Below the pieces are notes generated by a model. The model was given only the letters and a program-made list of their open reading frames with translations, was not told the DNA's origin and did no database searches. DNA of 64,000 nucleotides from Streptomyces sp. NRRL B-24484 (GTDB taxonomy: Bacteria > Actinomycetota > Actinomycetes > Streptomycetales > Streptomycetaceae): positions 76,274 through 140,273 of the forward strand of contig NZ_JOAI01000016.1 in the NCBI RefSeq assembly GCF_000717715.1. Direction: 5' to 3'. Numbering within the stretch: position 1 is the first letter of the stretch; every line of letters begins with the position of its first letter. A program made the position numbers and the translations under genes. Of the stretch, positions 34,406 through 43,671 are shown piece after piece.

Positions 34406-35490
34406 CAGAACAGCACCACCGATCGCAGGACCTCGCCCTTGTGCATCCGCTCGAAGGCCTGCTCGACGCCGTCCAGCGGGATCGTCTCGCTGACGAAGGC
34501 GTCCAGGTCGAGGCGGCCCTGCAGGTAGAGGTCGATCAGCATCGGGAAGTCCCGGCTCGGCAGGCAGTCCCCGTACCAGGAGGACTTGAGGGCGCCGCCG
34601 CGGCCGAAGACGTCCAGCAGCGGCAGCTCCAGCTGCATCTCCGGGGTGGGCACGCCGACCAGCACGACCGTGCCGGCCAGGTCGCGGGCGTAGAAGGCCT
34701 GCTGGTACGTCTCCGGGCGGCCGACCGCGTCGATGACCACGTCCGCGCCGTTGCCGCCGGTCAGCTCGCGGATCGCCTCGACCGCGTCCGCGGCGGAGGA
34801 GTCCACGGTGTGGGTGGCGCCGAGCTTCTGCGCGGCGGCGAGCTTGCGGGCGTCGACGTCGACCGCGATGATCCGGGACGCACCGGCCAGCCGGGCGCCG
34901 AGCACGGCCGCGCTGCCGACGCCGCCGCAGCCGATCACGGCCACCGAGTCGCCGCGGCCCACCCCGCCGGTGTTGATCGCCGCGCCGAGACCGGCCATCA
35001 CGCCGCACCCCAGCAGGCCCGCCGCGGCGGGGGAGGCGGCCGGGTCGACCTTGGTGCACTGGCCCGCCGCGACCAGCGTCTTCTCGGCGAAGGCACCGAT
35101 CCCGAGCGCGGGCGACAGCTCGGTGCCGTCGGTCAGCGTCATCTTCTGCTTCGCGTTGTGGGTGGCGAAGCAGTACCACGGCCGGCCGCGCCGACAGGCC
35201 CGGCAGTCGCCGCACACCGCGCGCCAGTTGAGGACGACGAAGTCACCCGGGGCGACGTCGGTGACGCCCTCGCCGACCGACTCCACCACACCCGCGGCCT
35301 CGTGGCCGAGGAGGAAGGGGAACTCGTCGTTGATACCGCCCTCGCGGTAGTGCAGGTCGGTGTGGCACACGCCGCAGGCCTGCACCTTCACCACGGCCTC
35401 TCCCGGCCCCGGGTCCGGTACCACCACCGTCACCACCTCGACCGGCGCACCCTTGGACCGCGCGATCACACCCCGTACCTGCTGGGCCAT
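34405..35490 (-). CDS. mscR: S-(hydroxymethyl)mycothiol dehydrogenase
   Basis: 361 residues from ATG 35490. Zinc-dependent alcohol dehydrogenase family: catalytic zinc site C39 ([15 protein letters not shown]) and H63 (LLGHEAAG); structural zinc [15 protein letters not shown] (C93, C96, C99, C107); NAD site [20 protein letters not shown]. The combination of [20 protein letters not shown] and [10 protein letters not shown] matches the mycothiol-dependent formaldehyde dehydrogenase subgroup as I recall it. It oxidises the spontaneous adduct of formaldehyde and mycothiol to S-formylmycothiol, detoxifying formaldehyde in the cytosol, and may also reduce S-nitrosomycothiol. The overlapping MBL gene would complete the pathway to formate. 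Mycothiol use itself marks the host as an actinomycete. Confidence 0.92.
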   Translation of the reverse strand: MAQQVRGVIARSKGAPVEVVTVVVPDPGPGEAVVKVQACGVCHTDLHYREGGINDEFPFLLGHEAAGVVESVGEGVTDVAPGDFVVLNWRAVCGDCRACRRGRPWYCFATHNAKQKMTLTDGTELSPALGIGAFAEKTLVAAGQCTKVDPAASPAAAGLLGCGVMAGLGAAINTGGVGRGDSVAVIGCGGVGSAAVLGARLAGASRIIAVDVDARKLAAAQKLGATHTVDSSAADAVEAIRELTGGNGADVVIDAVGRPETYQQAFYARDLAGTVVLVGVPTPEMQLELPLLDVFGRGGALKSSWYGDCLPSRDFPMLIDLYLQGRLDLDAFVSETIPLDGVEQAFERMHKGEVLRSVVLF

Positions 35491-35522
35491 CAGAGCAGCA
35501 CTCCCTCGTCCCTCGTCATGGG

Positions 35523-35555
35523 CCCGGCCGCCCCGCCCGTCGCGCGGCGGCCGGG
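35523..35555 (-). terminator. Hairpin terminator downstream of the 35.6-36.7 kb secreted-protein gene
   Basis: CCCGGCCGCC (35523-35532) and GGCGGCCGGG (35546-35555), a perfect 10-bp stem with a 13-base loop. It lies 67 bases past that gene's stop codon and just upstream of the mscR start. Confidence 0.45.
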
Positions 35556-35621
35556 TGTTCCGTGGACCAATCTATCCGATCTGTCCACATTTCCACGGGA
35601 ATTGCTGCCGATCAGGGCAGA

Positions 35622-36740
35622 TCAGAAGGCGGACACCCAGTACGGTGAGACGTTCATCCAGCCGTTGCCCCGGGCGCCGTTCAGCCGGCCCGAGGACGTC
35701 CGGGCCAGGGTGTACCAGGAGTCGACGTAGTCCGGGTCGTCCGTCCACCACTCGGTGGGGATCGCGTCCAGCACCGCGGTGACCAGCGGGATGTACGCGC
35801 CCTGGTCGGTGACCGTGAGCAGGACGGCCGCGATGGCCTTGGCGAGGGCCTGGTAGTCGGTGCTGCCGTCCTCCTCCATCAGCACCACGTCGGCCAGGTC
35901 GTACTTGTAGTTCGACCAGTTCACCAGGATCTGGTTGGGCCGGTAGACCGTCCCGTCGTAGTCCAGGTACGGCATGTCGACCGGGTCGACCCGCACCTTG
36001 CCGTCCGTGCCGAAGCCGGTGACCAGGGCGTACATCTCGGCCGCGCCCTTGAACCACGGCTCCTCGTCGTCGGACACCTCGATCGCGTCGATCTTCGTGC
36101 CCCACCAGCCGTCCGCGGCGGCCGCCTGCGGCCTCACCGCGGCGCCGCCCAGCGTGCGGCGGAGGATCTCGGCGCCGCCGGCCAGCGCCCGGGTCACGTC
36201 GAGGTCGACCAGGTAGACCGGCTGCCGGGGCACCTGCGTGGCGTCCAGGACGTGCGCCCGGCCGCGGGCGTCGTAGGCGGTGAGGGTGGTGGCCCGGTCG
36301 CTCGCCGGCGCGGCCGCGACCCAGGGCGCGGTGCCCGCGTCCAGTGCGGCGCGCATCGACGGGTCACCGAGCCGCAGCCGCAGCAGCGGGCCGGTCGCGG
36401 CGTCCAGGCCCTTGGCGGCCAGGACGCGGGCGTTGCCGTCGGCGACGGAGGCGGCGAGGCGGTGGGCGGCGGCGCCGGGGGTGCGCGCGGCGAGGGTGCC
36501 CGGGTCGACCTCGGCGCCACCGCGGACGGCGGCCCGCAGGCCGTCCCGCCAGGCGGAGTCGCCGAGCGAGGCGGCCACCGCCCGCGCGGTCTCCTCCTCG
36601 ACGGCCTGCACGGCGGAGTGTGCGCGGCCGGGCTGCGGCGGGGCCTCCGCCCGGGCGCTCGCGGTCTGCGCGGCGGCCCCCATGGCCAGGGCGAGGACGG
36701 CGCCGACCGCGCCGACTCTCAGGGTGCTGATGGTGCTCAA
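35622..36740 (-). CDS. Secreted protein, possibly DUF3103 family
   Basis: 372 residues from TTG 36740, which has GGAGG four bases upstream and opens a good signal peptide (STISTLRVGAVGAVLALAMG, cut after ASA). The frame is open to 36875 without another ribosome site. The mature protein has an Ala-rich helical half (EETARAVAASLGDSAWRDGL), a middle with TKIDAIEVSDDEEPWFKGAA, EMYALVTG and MPYLDYDGTVYRPNQILVNW, and an end with WTDDPDYVDSWYTLARTSSG and NGARGNGWMNVSPYWV. This layout recalls the DUF3103 family, whose function is unknown; I hold that name only tentatively. The tyrosine- and tryptophan-rich acidic C-terminus resembles an extracellular binding domain. The gene stands alone. Confidence 0.7.
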   Translation of the reverse strand: MSTISTLRVGAVGAVLALAMGAAAQTASARAEAPPQPGRAHSAVQAVEEETARAVAASLGDSAWRDGLRAAVRGGAEVDPGTLAARTPGAAAHRLAASVADGNARVLAAKGLDAATGPLLRLRLGDPSMRAALDAGTAPWVAAAPASDRATTLTAYDARGRAHVLDATQVPRQPVYLVDLDVTRALAGGAEILRRTLGGAAVRPQAAAADGWWGTKIDAIEVSDDEEPWFKGAAEMYALVTGFGTDGKVRVDPVDMPYLDYDGTVYRPNQILVNWSNYKYDLADVVLMEEDGSTDYQALAKAIAAVLLTVTDQGAYIPLVTAVLDAIPTEWWTDDPDYVDSWYTLARTSSGRLNGARGNGWMNVSPYWVSAF

Positions 36741-37178
36741 CGGTCCTCCATGGCTGGGTGTACGGAGTGCGCCCGCCACCCGTCGGCCACGGCACGTTGA
36801 CGCTCGTCGGCTTCCGCGTGGGGGCGGTGTTGAGTGAGCCAGGACAGCGAAGCAACCCCGTCGTGGCCGCGTCAAGGCTGCGCGGAGCGATGATCTGACG
36901 AACGGTCAGTGGGGAAGGGGGCTCGCAGGGCCGCCGACGGGGGCCGTCGACAGGGCCGCCGGGAGAGTGTCGAGTCCATCATGCCGGGTCGGAGGGGTCC
37001 GGCGGTAGGACGGAGAGCACCCCGGTTCGATCTTGTCCGGGGTGGCGCGCACCCCGCACACTCGACGGACCCACCCCTTCCCACGCGCCCGGACTCCCCT
37101 GCGGAGGCACCGGGGCGTCCGCCGTGCTGCCCTGACGGCGGGTCGGGCCGAACGGGGTGGCGGAACGAGGGGGAACGA
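36741..37178. other. Divergent intergenic region, 438 bases
   Basis: Holds the promoters of the secreted-protein gene (leftward) and the helical-repeat gene (rightward). Open frames cross it but none has a ribosome site. No strong palindrome or repeat was seen. Confidence 0.35.
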
Positions 37179-38396
37179 ATGGACAACGACGCGATCGTGC
37201 GCGCCCGGGTGGCACTGCTCGACGTCCGCCGGATGAGCCTGGCCCAGCAGGTCGCCGCGCACCGGATCCTGGCCGAGGTCAGCCCGGCCGTCCACCTGCC
37301 GAAACTCGCCCGCACGCTGGCGACCTTCAGCTACGAGGCCCGGCACCTGCCGGAGGCCCGACTCGTCCTGCTCGACGAGGCCGTCGCGGCGGCCGAGGCC
37401 GTGGCCGCCGACGACCCGCACCGCTCCCGCACGCTGGTGAGCGTCCTGGACACCCGCCAGCGGCTGCTGTTCGAGATGGGGCGGCGGCCCGCCGGCCTCG
37501 CCGACCGGTCCCGGATGGCCGCGATCGAGCGGGCCGTGCCGGGCGGGCTCGGAGGGTGGGAGCGCGGCCTGGAGACCTGGGCGGCCGGCCTCGCCGAGGA
37601 ACGGCGGCACACGGAGGCCGCCGACGTGTACGCCGAGGCGGTGCGGGCGGACGGCACGGCGACCCGCGACGGGTCGAGGACCGCCCTGCACGCCCAGCTC
37701 ACCGCGGCGGGGCGGCACGACGAGGCGGTCGCCGTCGCCGCCGAACTCGTCGACCGGGCACGGAAGCCCTCGGCGCCGGACCAGGACATGCGTCCCCACG
37801 TGTTCCACGCCCTGTTCCACCTCGCGCGGACGCTGGAGCGGTGCGGCGGCCGTGACGCGGAGGCCGGCCGGGTACGGTCCGAGGCCGAGGCACTCCTGGA
37901 CGCGCTCGCCGCGGAGGACGCGAGGACGCGCGCCTCCGAGTCCGACCTCGCCCGGTTCCTCGCGGTGGACGCAGCCGCTGCCGAACACGCGGCCGAGGCC
38001 GGGCCCGTTCCGCCCCTGGGTACCGAGCTGCACCGTTGGTCGGCCGACGTGCGGCAGCGCTACGAGGAGCGCACCGCCGAGCTGGGACGCGCACTGGACG
38101 ACCTGCCGTCCGAGGACGCCGCCGGACCGACGGTCGAACTCGTCGCACTGCACCGCCGTCGCGCGGTGCGGCAGGCGGTGCTCGAGGCGGAGCACCGGTA
38201 CCGCTTCCAGGAGCGCCTGCAGCCGCTGTTCGACCGGGGCGTCGCCCTGGCCCGGGCCCTGCACGCACACCGCCCCGGGCAGGGCACCGGACCGCTGGCC
38301 ACCGCCCTCACCGACCGCGCCCTGCTGCGGACCGTGGACGGGCAGTACGCCGCCGCGCTCGCCGACCTCCGGGAGGCGCGGACGGTCGCCGGCTGA
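37179..38396 (+). CDS. Helical, TPR-like protein of unknown function
   Basis: 405 residues from ATG 37179, with GAGGGGG five bases upstream; the open frame from 36909 is ignored. No signal peptide or membrane helix. The sequence is Ala/Leu/Arg-rich helix throughout, with TPR-like pairs such as LPKLARTLATFSYEARHLPE followed by ARLVLLDEAVAAAEAVAADD, and HTEADVY-type and AALADLREARTVAG repeats at the end. I recognise no catalytic motif. Tetratricopeptide-type proteins usually act as scaffolds. The next gene to the right is convergent, so there is no operon to suggest a role. Confidence 0.7.
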   Translation: MDNDAIVRARVALLDVRRMSLAQQVAAHRILAEVSPAVHLPKLARTLATFSYEARHLPEARLVLLDEAVAAAEAVAADDPHRSRTLVSVLDTRQRLLFEMGRRPAGLADRSRMAAIERAVPGGLGGWERGLETWAAGLAEERRHTEAADVYAEAVRADGTATRDGSRTALHAQLTAAGRHDEAVAVAAELVDRARKPSAPDQDMRPHVFHALFHLARTLERCGGRDAEAGRVRSEAEALLDALAAEDARTRASESDLARFLAVDAAAAEHAAEAGPVPPLGTELHRWSADVRQRYEERTAELGRALDDLPSEDAAGPTVELVALHRRRAVRQAVLEAEHRYRFQERLQPLFDRGVALARALHAHRPGQGTGPLATALTDRALLRTVDGQYAAALADLREARTVAG

Positions 38397-38443
38397 CGGC
38401 CGGTTCCAGGGCCGACGGGCCGTCGGCGACCGACGGGCCGTCA
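38394..38443. terminator. Candidate overlapping terminator between convergent genes
   Basis: TGACGGCC (38394-38401) is the inverted complement of GGCCGTCA (38436-38443), and GACGGGCCGTC is itself repeated inside. The arms contain both stop codons. Several alternative foldings exist, so efficiency is uncertain. Confidence 0.35.
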
Positions 38444-41257
38444 GCAGAGGGTCGGCACCCCGCCGCCCTCCGTCCGGGTGACGTCGACGCCGGGGAGGCC
38501 GCGTGTCCAGCGGCCGGCGACGGCGGCGAGGGTGTCGGCGTCCGGCGGGGTGCGGCCGAGGCCCACGGCGAAGCGGGCGGTGGCGGGGCCGGTGGCGTAC
38601 GGGTGCGGCCAGGCGTGCACCTCCGCGGCACCGGCCTCGTCGAGGGCGGCGACCAGGGCGCGCATCCGCCCGCGGACCAGGCCGAGCAGCGTCTCGAACT
38701 CCTCGGCCCGGCCCGGCCGTACCGTCACCACCGCCCAGGCGGCGTGCCGCCGGTGCAGGGGCGGCGGGGCGAGCAGCTCGGGCCGCGGGTCGGCACCGGC
38801 GGCGGCCGCCGTCTCCAGCACCTCCCAGGCCCGGTAGAGCTCCTGGCCGAGCAGGTCCCGCCCGCCGGCGGTGACCTGGGCGGTGCAGGAGCGGACGGGG
38901 GCGGTCGGGGTCGTGACGGTGACCGGCCCGGCCGGGCCGACGGCCGGGCCGACCGGCTCGCGCCAGTCCCAGGCCGCCCAGCTGCCGAAGAAGTGCCGCA
39001 GCAGGCCCTCACCGTCGAGGTCCGGCGCCTCCTGGACCGTTCGGGCGGCCAGCACCGCCCAGGCGACACCGGGCAGGCCGCCGAACGGCGCCGAGTCCAG
39101 GCCGCGGGCCTTCGCCCAGGCCTTCACCTCCCGCGCCAGGGCGGCGAAGGCGGCGTGCCGCGGGCCGACGGCGGCCCGCAGGGCGTCCGCGTCGGACACC
39201 GCGCTGAGGGCGAGGGACGCCGCCTCGCCGAGCTCGGCCCGCCGGTCCACCGCCTCCGCCGGGTCCAGGGATCCGGTCGGCACGGCCACCAGGTCGACCG
39301 CCAGTCCGTCGACGGTGAAGCGCAGGCCCGGCACCCGCGCTCCGACGACCTGCCGCAGCCGGACGGCCTCCGGCAGCGCGGCCGCCACCCGGGCGGCGAG
39401 TGCAGGCGGGTCGGGCTCGCCGGGCAGTGCGGCGACCAGGTCAAGGTCGGCGCCGGGCAGTGCGCAGCCCGTCCGGCGTGATCCGGCGAGGTGCAGCACG
39501 CCCTCGCCGAGGGCTTCGGCCAGCCGGCGGGCGGTGCGGTCCGCCAGCGCGTCCGGTGCCGGGTCGGGGGCCGCTGCGGCGGACTCCGGGAGCCGGCGGA
39601 GTTCCCCGGTGCCGAGGGCGAGCACCGCCCGCGGCCGCATCGGCTCCTCGCCGCGCCGCGAGAGCAGCACCAGCTCGCCGACCGGGGCCTCGGCGGCGGG
39701 CAGCCGGGCGGCGCACTCGGCGACGAGCCGGTGCGGGTCCGCGGTGCGGCCGAGGCTCAGGTGCGGGGTGAAGCCCTCCGAGCGCCCCCGGCAGCGCGGG
39801 AACCGCTCCAGCAGGGCCCGGTGCAGGTCCTCCCACGGTCCGGCGCCGTCGGCGGCCGGGTCCAGCCAGACGGTGGAGCCGCTGCGGTGCCGGAAGCTGC
39901 GCACCCCGGCCAGCCGGGCGGTGAACGGGGCCGCCTCGGCGGCGGCCTCCGCGAGCAGCGGTGCGGCGCCTTCGAACTCGGCCTCGGGGACGAAGCCGTA
40001 CAGCAGGTTGACGTGCGGCGGCCAGCGGTGGATCTGCGGGTCGTGCTCGGCCCGGACGGCCTGGATCGCGGGCCACAGGGTGTCCGGCGGCAGCCAGGCG
40101 AGGGCGGTGCGCACCGACGGGCCGACGTCGAAGACGCCGCCGGGTGCGGCCCCGCCGGGGCCCAGTTCGACCTCCACACCGTAATGGTCCGACGGGTGGA
40201 GGCCGTCCGCGGTCGGGCGGTCGCCGAGCAGGACGGCCGAGCGGGCCCGCGGGCCGCCGGGGCGGAGCAGGACGCGGTCCAGCCGGGAGGCCCGGCCGGA
40301 GAGCGAGGAGACCGCGGCCAGCGGATTGGCGCCCGGGTCGAAGGTCGGGGTGTCGTCCTCGGGGCCGTGCACCGCGCTCCACGCGTCCTGCAGCCCGAGG
40401 ACGGCGGCCGGGCCCTCGGCGCTGCCGCGGCCGTCGTTGAAGTCGCCGGCCAGCACCAGGTCGCCCTCGACGCCGGCCAGGCCCTCGGCGATCCGGGCCA
40501 GTTCGGCCCGACGGCGGGCCGGACTGTCCTCGGTGTGGTCGCTGGTCAGGTGGGTGGCGGCCACCGTGAGCGGCCCGGTGCCGGTGTCGACGACGACCGC
40601 GGCGAGCGCCTTGTGCGGGCCGAGCAGGTGCCGGCCGGCCTCCAGCACGGGCAGCCGGCTGAGCAGCAGCAGTCCGCAGTCGGGCACGTCCCGTCCGCGG
40701 GGGTCGGTGCCGACCGTCCAGCCGTCCCGCAGCCAGGGCTCGCGCAGCAGCAGGTCGACCAGGGCCGGTTCGACCTCCTGCAGGGCGATCACGTCGGCGT
40801 CCGTGCGGGCGAGCGCCGCCAGCAGCAGCGGACGGCGGCGCGCGGTGGCGATCCGCTCGCCGTCGTAGCGGTCCCAGAGGGTGTTCCAGGTGACGACCCG
40901 GACGGTGCCGCGCGGCCTGCCGTCGGCCGGGCGGTCGGCGGGACGCCAGGCGGTGCCGTCCCATGTGTGCGGGGTGCGGGCGGTGAAGAACGGGGCGTGC
41001 AGCCGCCGACCGTCGCCGGCCCGGCCGGCCTCGGTGGTGTCCAGCCGGTCCAGCCCCGCGGCGCGGTCCCACACCGTCTCGCCGTCCGCCTCCACGGACA
41101 GCACCCGGTGCCAGGGGATGTCGCCGCCGGGCGCGAAGCCGTCCAGCGGGACGCGCTTCGGGTCGGCGCCGCGCTGCTGCACGACCAGCACGAACCGGGA
41201 CGGGTCGAACCGGGCGTCCCAGCGGACGCGGTGGTAGATCTCCTCGCTGGTGCGCAT
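38441..41257 (-). CDS. RNA-repair fusion protein: DUF504 - EEP nuclease/phosphatase - 2H phosphodiesterase - poly(A)-polymerase-type NTase
   Basis: 938 residues from ATG 41257. Residues 1-70 ([39 protein letters not shown]) match DUF504, an RNA end-recognition domain. Residues 118-365 are an endonuclease/exonuclease/phosphatase domain with TWN (124-125), QE (160-161), TH (236), GDFND (271-275) and SDH (356-358). Residues 385-555 are a 2H/2'-5' RNA-ligase-type phosphodiesterase with H415 in PHVNLLYGF and H499 in FTPHLSLGR; the first motif is HVN instead of HxT/S. Residues 565-770 resemble poly(A) polymerase/CCA-type transferases, with GS (592-593), DLD (604-606), VDLVAV (D655) and [20 protein letters not shown]. 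The C-terminal 100 residues may be the RNA-binding part of the polymerase. All four activities concern RNA ends. It overlaps the RNA ligase-kinase gene by one base (TGATG). Related fusions have been noted in surveys of RNA repair, but I know of no study of this form. Confidence 0.85.
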   Translation of the reverse strand: MRTSEEIYHRVRWDARFDPSRFVLVVQQRGADPKRVPLDGFAPGGDIPWHRVLSVEADGETVWDRAAGLDRLDTTEAGRAGDGRRLHAPFFTARTPHTWDGTAWRPADRPADGRPRGTVRVVTWNTLWDRYDGERIATARRRPLLLAALARTDADVIALQEVEPALVDLLLREPWLRDGWTVGTDPRGRDVPDCGLLLLSRLPVLEAGRHLLGPHKALAAVVVDTGTGPLTVAATHLTSDHTEDSPARRRAELARIAEGLAGVEGDLVLAGDFNDGRGSAEGPAAVLGLQDAWSAVHGPEDDTPTFDPGANPLAAVSSLSGRASRLDRVLLRPGGPRARSAVLLGDRPTADGLHPSDHYGVEVELGPGGAAPGGVFDVGPSVRTALAWLPPDTLWPAIQAVRAEHDPQIHRWPPHVNLLYGFVPEAEFEGAAPLLAEAAAEAAPFTARLAGVRSFRHRSGSTVWLDPAADGAGPWEDLHRALLERFPRCRGRSEGFTPHLSLGRTADPHRLVAECAARLPAAEAPVGELVLLSRRGEEPMRPRAVLALGTGELRRLPESAAAAPDPAPDALADRTARRLAEALGEGVLHLAGSRRTGCALPGADLDLVAALPGEPDPPALAARVAAALPEAVRLRQVVGARVPGLRFTVDGLAVDLVAVPTGSLDPAEAVDRRAELGEAASLALSAVSDADALRAAVGPRHAAFAALAREVKAWAKARGLDSAPFGGLPGVAWAVLAARTVQEAPDLDGEGLLRHFFGSWAAWDWREPVGPAVGPAGPVTVTTPTAPVRSCTAQVTAGGRDLLGQELYRAWEVLETAAAAGADPRPELLAPPPLHRRHAAWAVVTVRPGRAEEFETLLGLVRGRMRALVAALDEAGAAEVHAWPHPYATGPATARFAVGLGRTPPDADTLAAVAGRWTRGLPGVDVTRTEGGGVPTLC

Positions 41258-43002
41258 CAGGCGTCCTCCCCGCCGATCGTCCCCGCCGTGTCCTCGACGG
41301 TGCCGGCCGCGCCCACGTACCAGGTGCGGTGCGCCTCGCCCGCGTACGGCGGGCCGAACCGGCGCAGCTGGGTGGCGAGGACGCCGGCCGGGACGGGGTG
41401 CGGCCGCACCCCGTTGCGGCGGACCAGCTCGGCCTCGCCGACCAGCAGCACCGCCTGGGTGACCAGGGCGTCGCGGCGCTGTGCGACGCCCTGCACGAGC
41501 GAACGCTGCTGCCGGTTGAGCGAGGTGGCGTCCCACACCACGGTGCCGCCGCGGGCGAGCGCGGCGTCCAGCCGGTCCAGCCCCTCGCGCAGCACGTCCC
41601 CGTTGGCCCGCTGGTCGCCGCGGTCGCCGCGCTCCTCGCGCAGCCCGTCCAGCGAGATCCGGGCGGGGGTGCCGGGCAGCCGTTCCGCGAAGACGCTCTT
41701 GCCGCTGCCGGACGGGCCGACCAGCTGCACCAGGTGCGGGAAGGCGCCGGAGCGCCACCGCCAGGCCGCGGCCGCGGCGTCCTCCACCCCGGTGACCCGG
41801 CCGAGTGCGAACGCCTCCCGGGCCTCGGCCCAGCAGCGGTCGGCGGCGTCCGGTCCGAGACCGGCGAGCGCCTCGCGGAGTCCCGTCCGCAGGGCGGCGA
41901 GCGGGGCCTCGCCGAGCAGTCCGGCGTCCTCGGCGTGCAGTGCCGACCACTCGGCCTGCTCGCGGGCGGCGGTCGCCTCGGCGTCCGTCCGGCCGGCGGT
42001 GACGGCGGCGGCCACGGCGTGCAGCACACCGAGGTCCGCGGCCTGGGCCAGCCGGACGAGGCCGGCCCGGCGGTCCTCGTCCGGGTAGGGGCGCTGCACC
42101 GCGGGGTGCAGGCCCACCAGGTCGGCGACCCTGCGGGCGAGCGGCATGCCGAGCGGTCCGGCGAGCGCGGTGGCGAGCCGGGCCCGGTTGCTGCCGGGCA
42201 GCGCCGCCGCGAGGACGCCGGCCAGCCGGGCGTCGCCGCGCCGGCCGAGGACGTCGAGCCGGGCGGAGACCTCGGCCGCGGCCGCCGCGGCGGCGGGTAC
42301 CGGCTCCGGGTCGAGCCCGGCGGCGGCGAGCAGGGCGGGCAGGTCGGCGGGCGCGCCGGAGCGCACCGCCCAGAGGGCGGCCGCCGGGCCGAGACCGTTC
42401 GCCACCACCGCGGCGTGCATCCAGTGGGTGTCGGTCCGCACGTGGTGCGGGCGCACCCACTTGGCGACCCGCTGCGCGAACTCCCCGTGGGGGAAGCCCT
42501 CGACGGTGCGGACGACGTACCCCTCGACCCGCTCGGTGTCGAACCGCAGGGCGCGCAGCGCCTTCTCGTCGAGGACGCCGCGCCACAGCACCCGCGGGGC
42601 CGGGACGCCGAGGCGGCGCAGGAAGCGCACGGTGTCGTCCCAGCCGAGGCAGTGCCCGGTGTCGTCCCAGACCGAGAACCCGTAGAACCAGCCGTCCAGT
42701 TCGCGGTAGGCGAGCGAGTGCCGGGCGTACAGGTTCTCGCCGCAGACCCGCCAGCCGGCCGGGACGGCCGGGCCGATCCGGCCCTGCAGGGCCTTCACCC
42801 AGGCGCGCGAGGGGTGGTGGCCGGAGTCCAGCGAGCGGGCGTGCAGGCCGTCCCGGTAGAGCGTGGTGTTCTCGCCGTCGAGCTTCTCGGTGACGACGAC
42901 CTCCCGGCCGCGCAGCCCGTCGAGGCCGCCCGCCCGGACGTCGTCCGCACAGGCCCCCGGCGACCAGGGCAGGTGCGGGGTCCGCGGGTAGCTCACGCGC
43001 AT
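41257..43002 (-). CDS. RNA ligase fused to P-loop polynucleotide kinase
   Basis: 581 residues from ATG 43002, with AGGAG six bases upstream. Residues 1-200 form an adenylyltransferase-type RNA ligase: motif [10 protein letters not shown] with nucleophile K40, [10 protein letters not shown] (motif III-like), ERVEGYVVR (motif IV, E160), VAKWVRP (motif V, K181). Residues 210-400 are helical and unassigned. Residues 420-581 are a kinase domain with Walker A GPSGSGKS (429-436), [14 protein letters not shown] and [15 protein letters not shown], as in Pnkp/T4-type polynucleotide kinases. It would phosphorylate a 5'-OH RNA end and seal it to a healed 3' end with ATP. No His-Asp or Asp-acyl-phosphatase domain is present, so 3' healing would fall to the overlapping partner gene. 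Cytoplasmic. Confidence 0.88.
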   Translation of the reverse strand: MRVSYPRTPHLPWSPGACADDVRAGGLDGLRGREVVVTEKLDGENTTLYRDGLHARSLDSGHHPSRAWVKALQGRIGPAVPAGWRVCGENLYARHSLAYRELDGWFYGFSVWDDTGHCLGWDDTVRFLRRLGVPAPRVLWRGVLDEKALRALRFDTERVEGYVVRTVEGFPHGEFAQRVAKWVRPHHVRTDTHWMHAAVVANGLGPAAALWAVRSGAPADLPALLAAAGLDPEPVPAAAAAAAEVSARLDVLGRRGDARLAGVLAAALPGSNRARLATALAGPLGMPLARRVADLVGLHPAVQRPYPDEDRRAGLVRLAQAADLGVLHAVAAAVTAGRTDAEATAAREQAEWSALHAEDAGLLGEAPLAALRTGLREALAGLGPDAADRCWAEAREAFALGRVTGVEDAAAAAWRWRSGAFPHLVQLVGPSGSGKSVFAERLPGTPARISLDGLREERGDRGDQRANGDVLREGLDRLDAALARGGTVVWDATSLNRQQRSLVQGVAQRRDALVTQAVLLVGEAELVRRNGVRPHPVPAGVLATQLRRFGPPYAGEAHRTWYVGAAGTVEDTAGTIGGEDA

Positions 43003-43097
43003 GATCCGCTCCTGGTCGGGTGGTCGGGACCAGGTCACTGTAGGAGGCGGCCCGGGCCCGATCCATCCGTTTTCGTCGCCCCTGCGGGCAACCCCGG

Positions 43098-43625
43098 TCA
43101 GCCGGGCGGCAGTTCGCCGGTGCCGGGGGTGCGCGGCGCCCAGGTCGGCTCGGCGGCGGCCGAGGCCGGGTCGGTGTCGTTCATCCGGATCCGCCAGCCG
43201 TCCTCGCCGGCGGTGCCGTCGACCCGCAGGTGCAGGTCCTTGCGCCGGCCGCTGTCGTGGAAGTAGACCAGCACGGTCTGCCGTTCGTCCGCCGTGCCCA
43301 GGAACTCGGCGGTGACCCTGCCGCGGGCGTCCTTGCCGAAGGCCGACACCCAGAGCTTCGCGTTGGTCAGGGCCTGGGTCTTCGACCCGTCGGAGGTGGC
43401 CATCGCCGCGAGCCGCCCGGCGTCGCCGTCGGCCAGCCGCCAGACGGCCTGCTGCACCACCGCCAGGGTCGCGGCCGACGGGTAGCCCGCCACCCGCAGC
43501 GGCTCGTGCGAGACGTAGTCGTTGGTGTCGGCCAGCTCCGGGTCGGAGAGGACCGCGCAGCCGCCGACGAGCACCACCAGGGCGAGTCCCGCCGCGAACA
43601 GGGCGCTGCTGCGGTTCGGGCTCAT
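43098..43625 (-). CDS. Small lipoprotein of unknown function
   Basis: 175 residues from ATG 43625, with GGGAG eight bases upstream; the frame opens at 43670 but the signal begins at MSPNRSS. A lipoprotein signal ([16 protein letters not shown], lipobox VGGC) is followed by a compact soluble domain of about 145 residues with [20 protein letters not shown], a [20 protein letters not shown] strand pair and [12 protein letters not shown]. This resembles the NTF2-like or DUF4878-type domains of small actinomycete lipoproteins, but the match is weak. It is held on the outer membrane face. No functional link to the RNA-repair genes downstream is evident. Confidence 0.75.
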   Translation of the reverse strand: MSPNRSSALFAAGLALVVLVGGCAVLSDPELADTNDYVSHEPLRVAGYPSAATLAVVQQAVWRLADGDAGRLAAMATSDGSKTQALTNAKLWVSAFGKDARGRVTAEFLGTADERQTVLVYFHDSGRRKDLHLRVDGTAGEDGWRIRMNDTDPASAAAEPTWAPRTPGTGELPPG

Positions 43626-43671
43626 CGGAGGGCTCCCGGCGTTGTCGATCTTGTGGACGGTCCGCGCCACC

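Noticed and set aside
41258..43066. N-terminal extension of the RNA-repair fusion protein to 1541 residues
   Set aside because: The extra part is a shadow of the RNA ligase-kinase gene in another frame; ATG 41257 begins the conserved DUF504-like domain.
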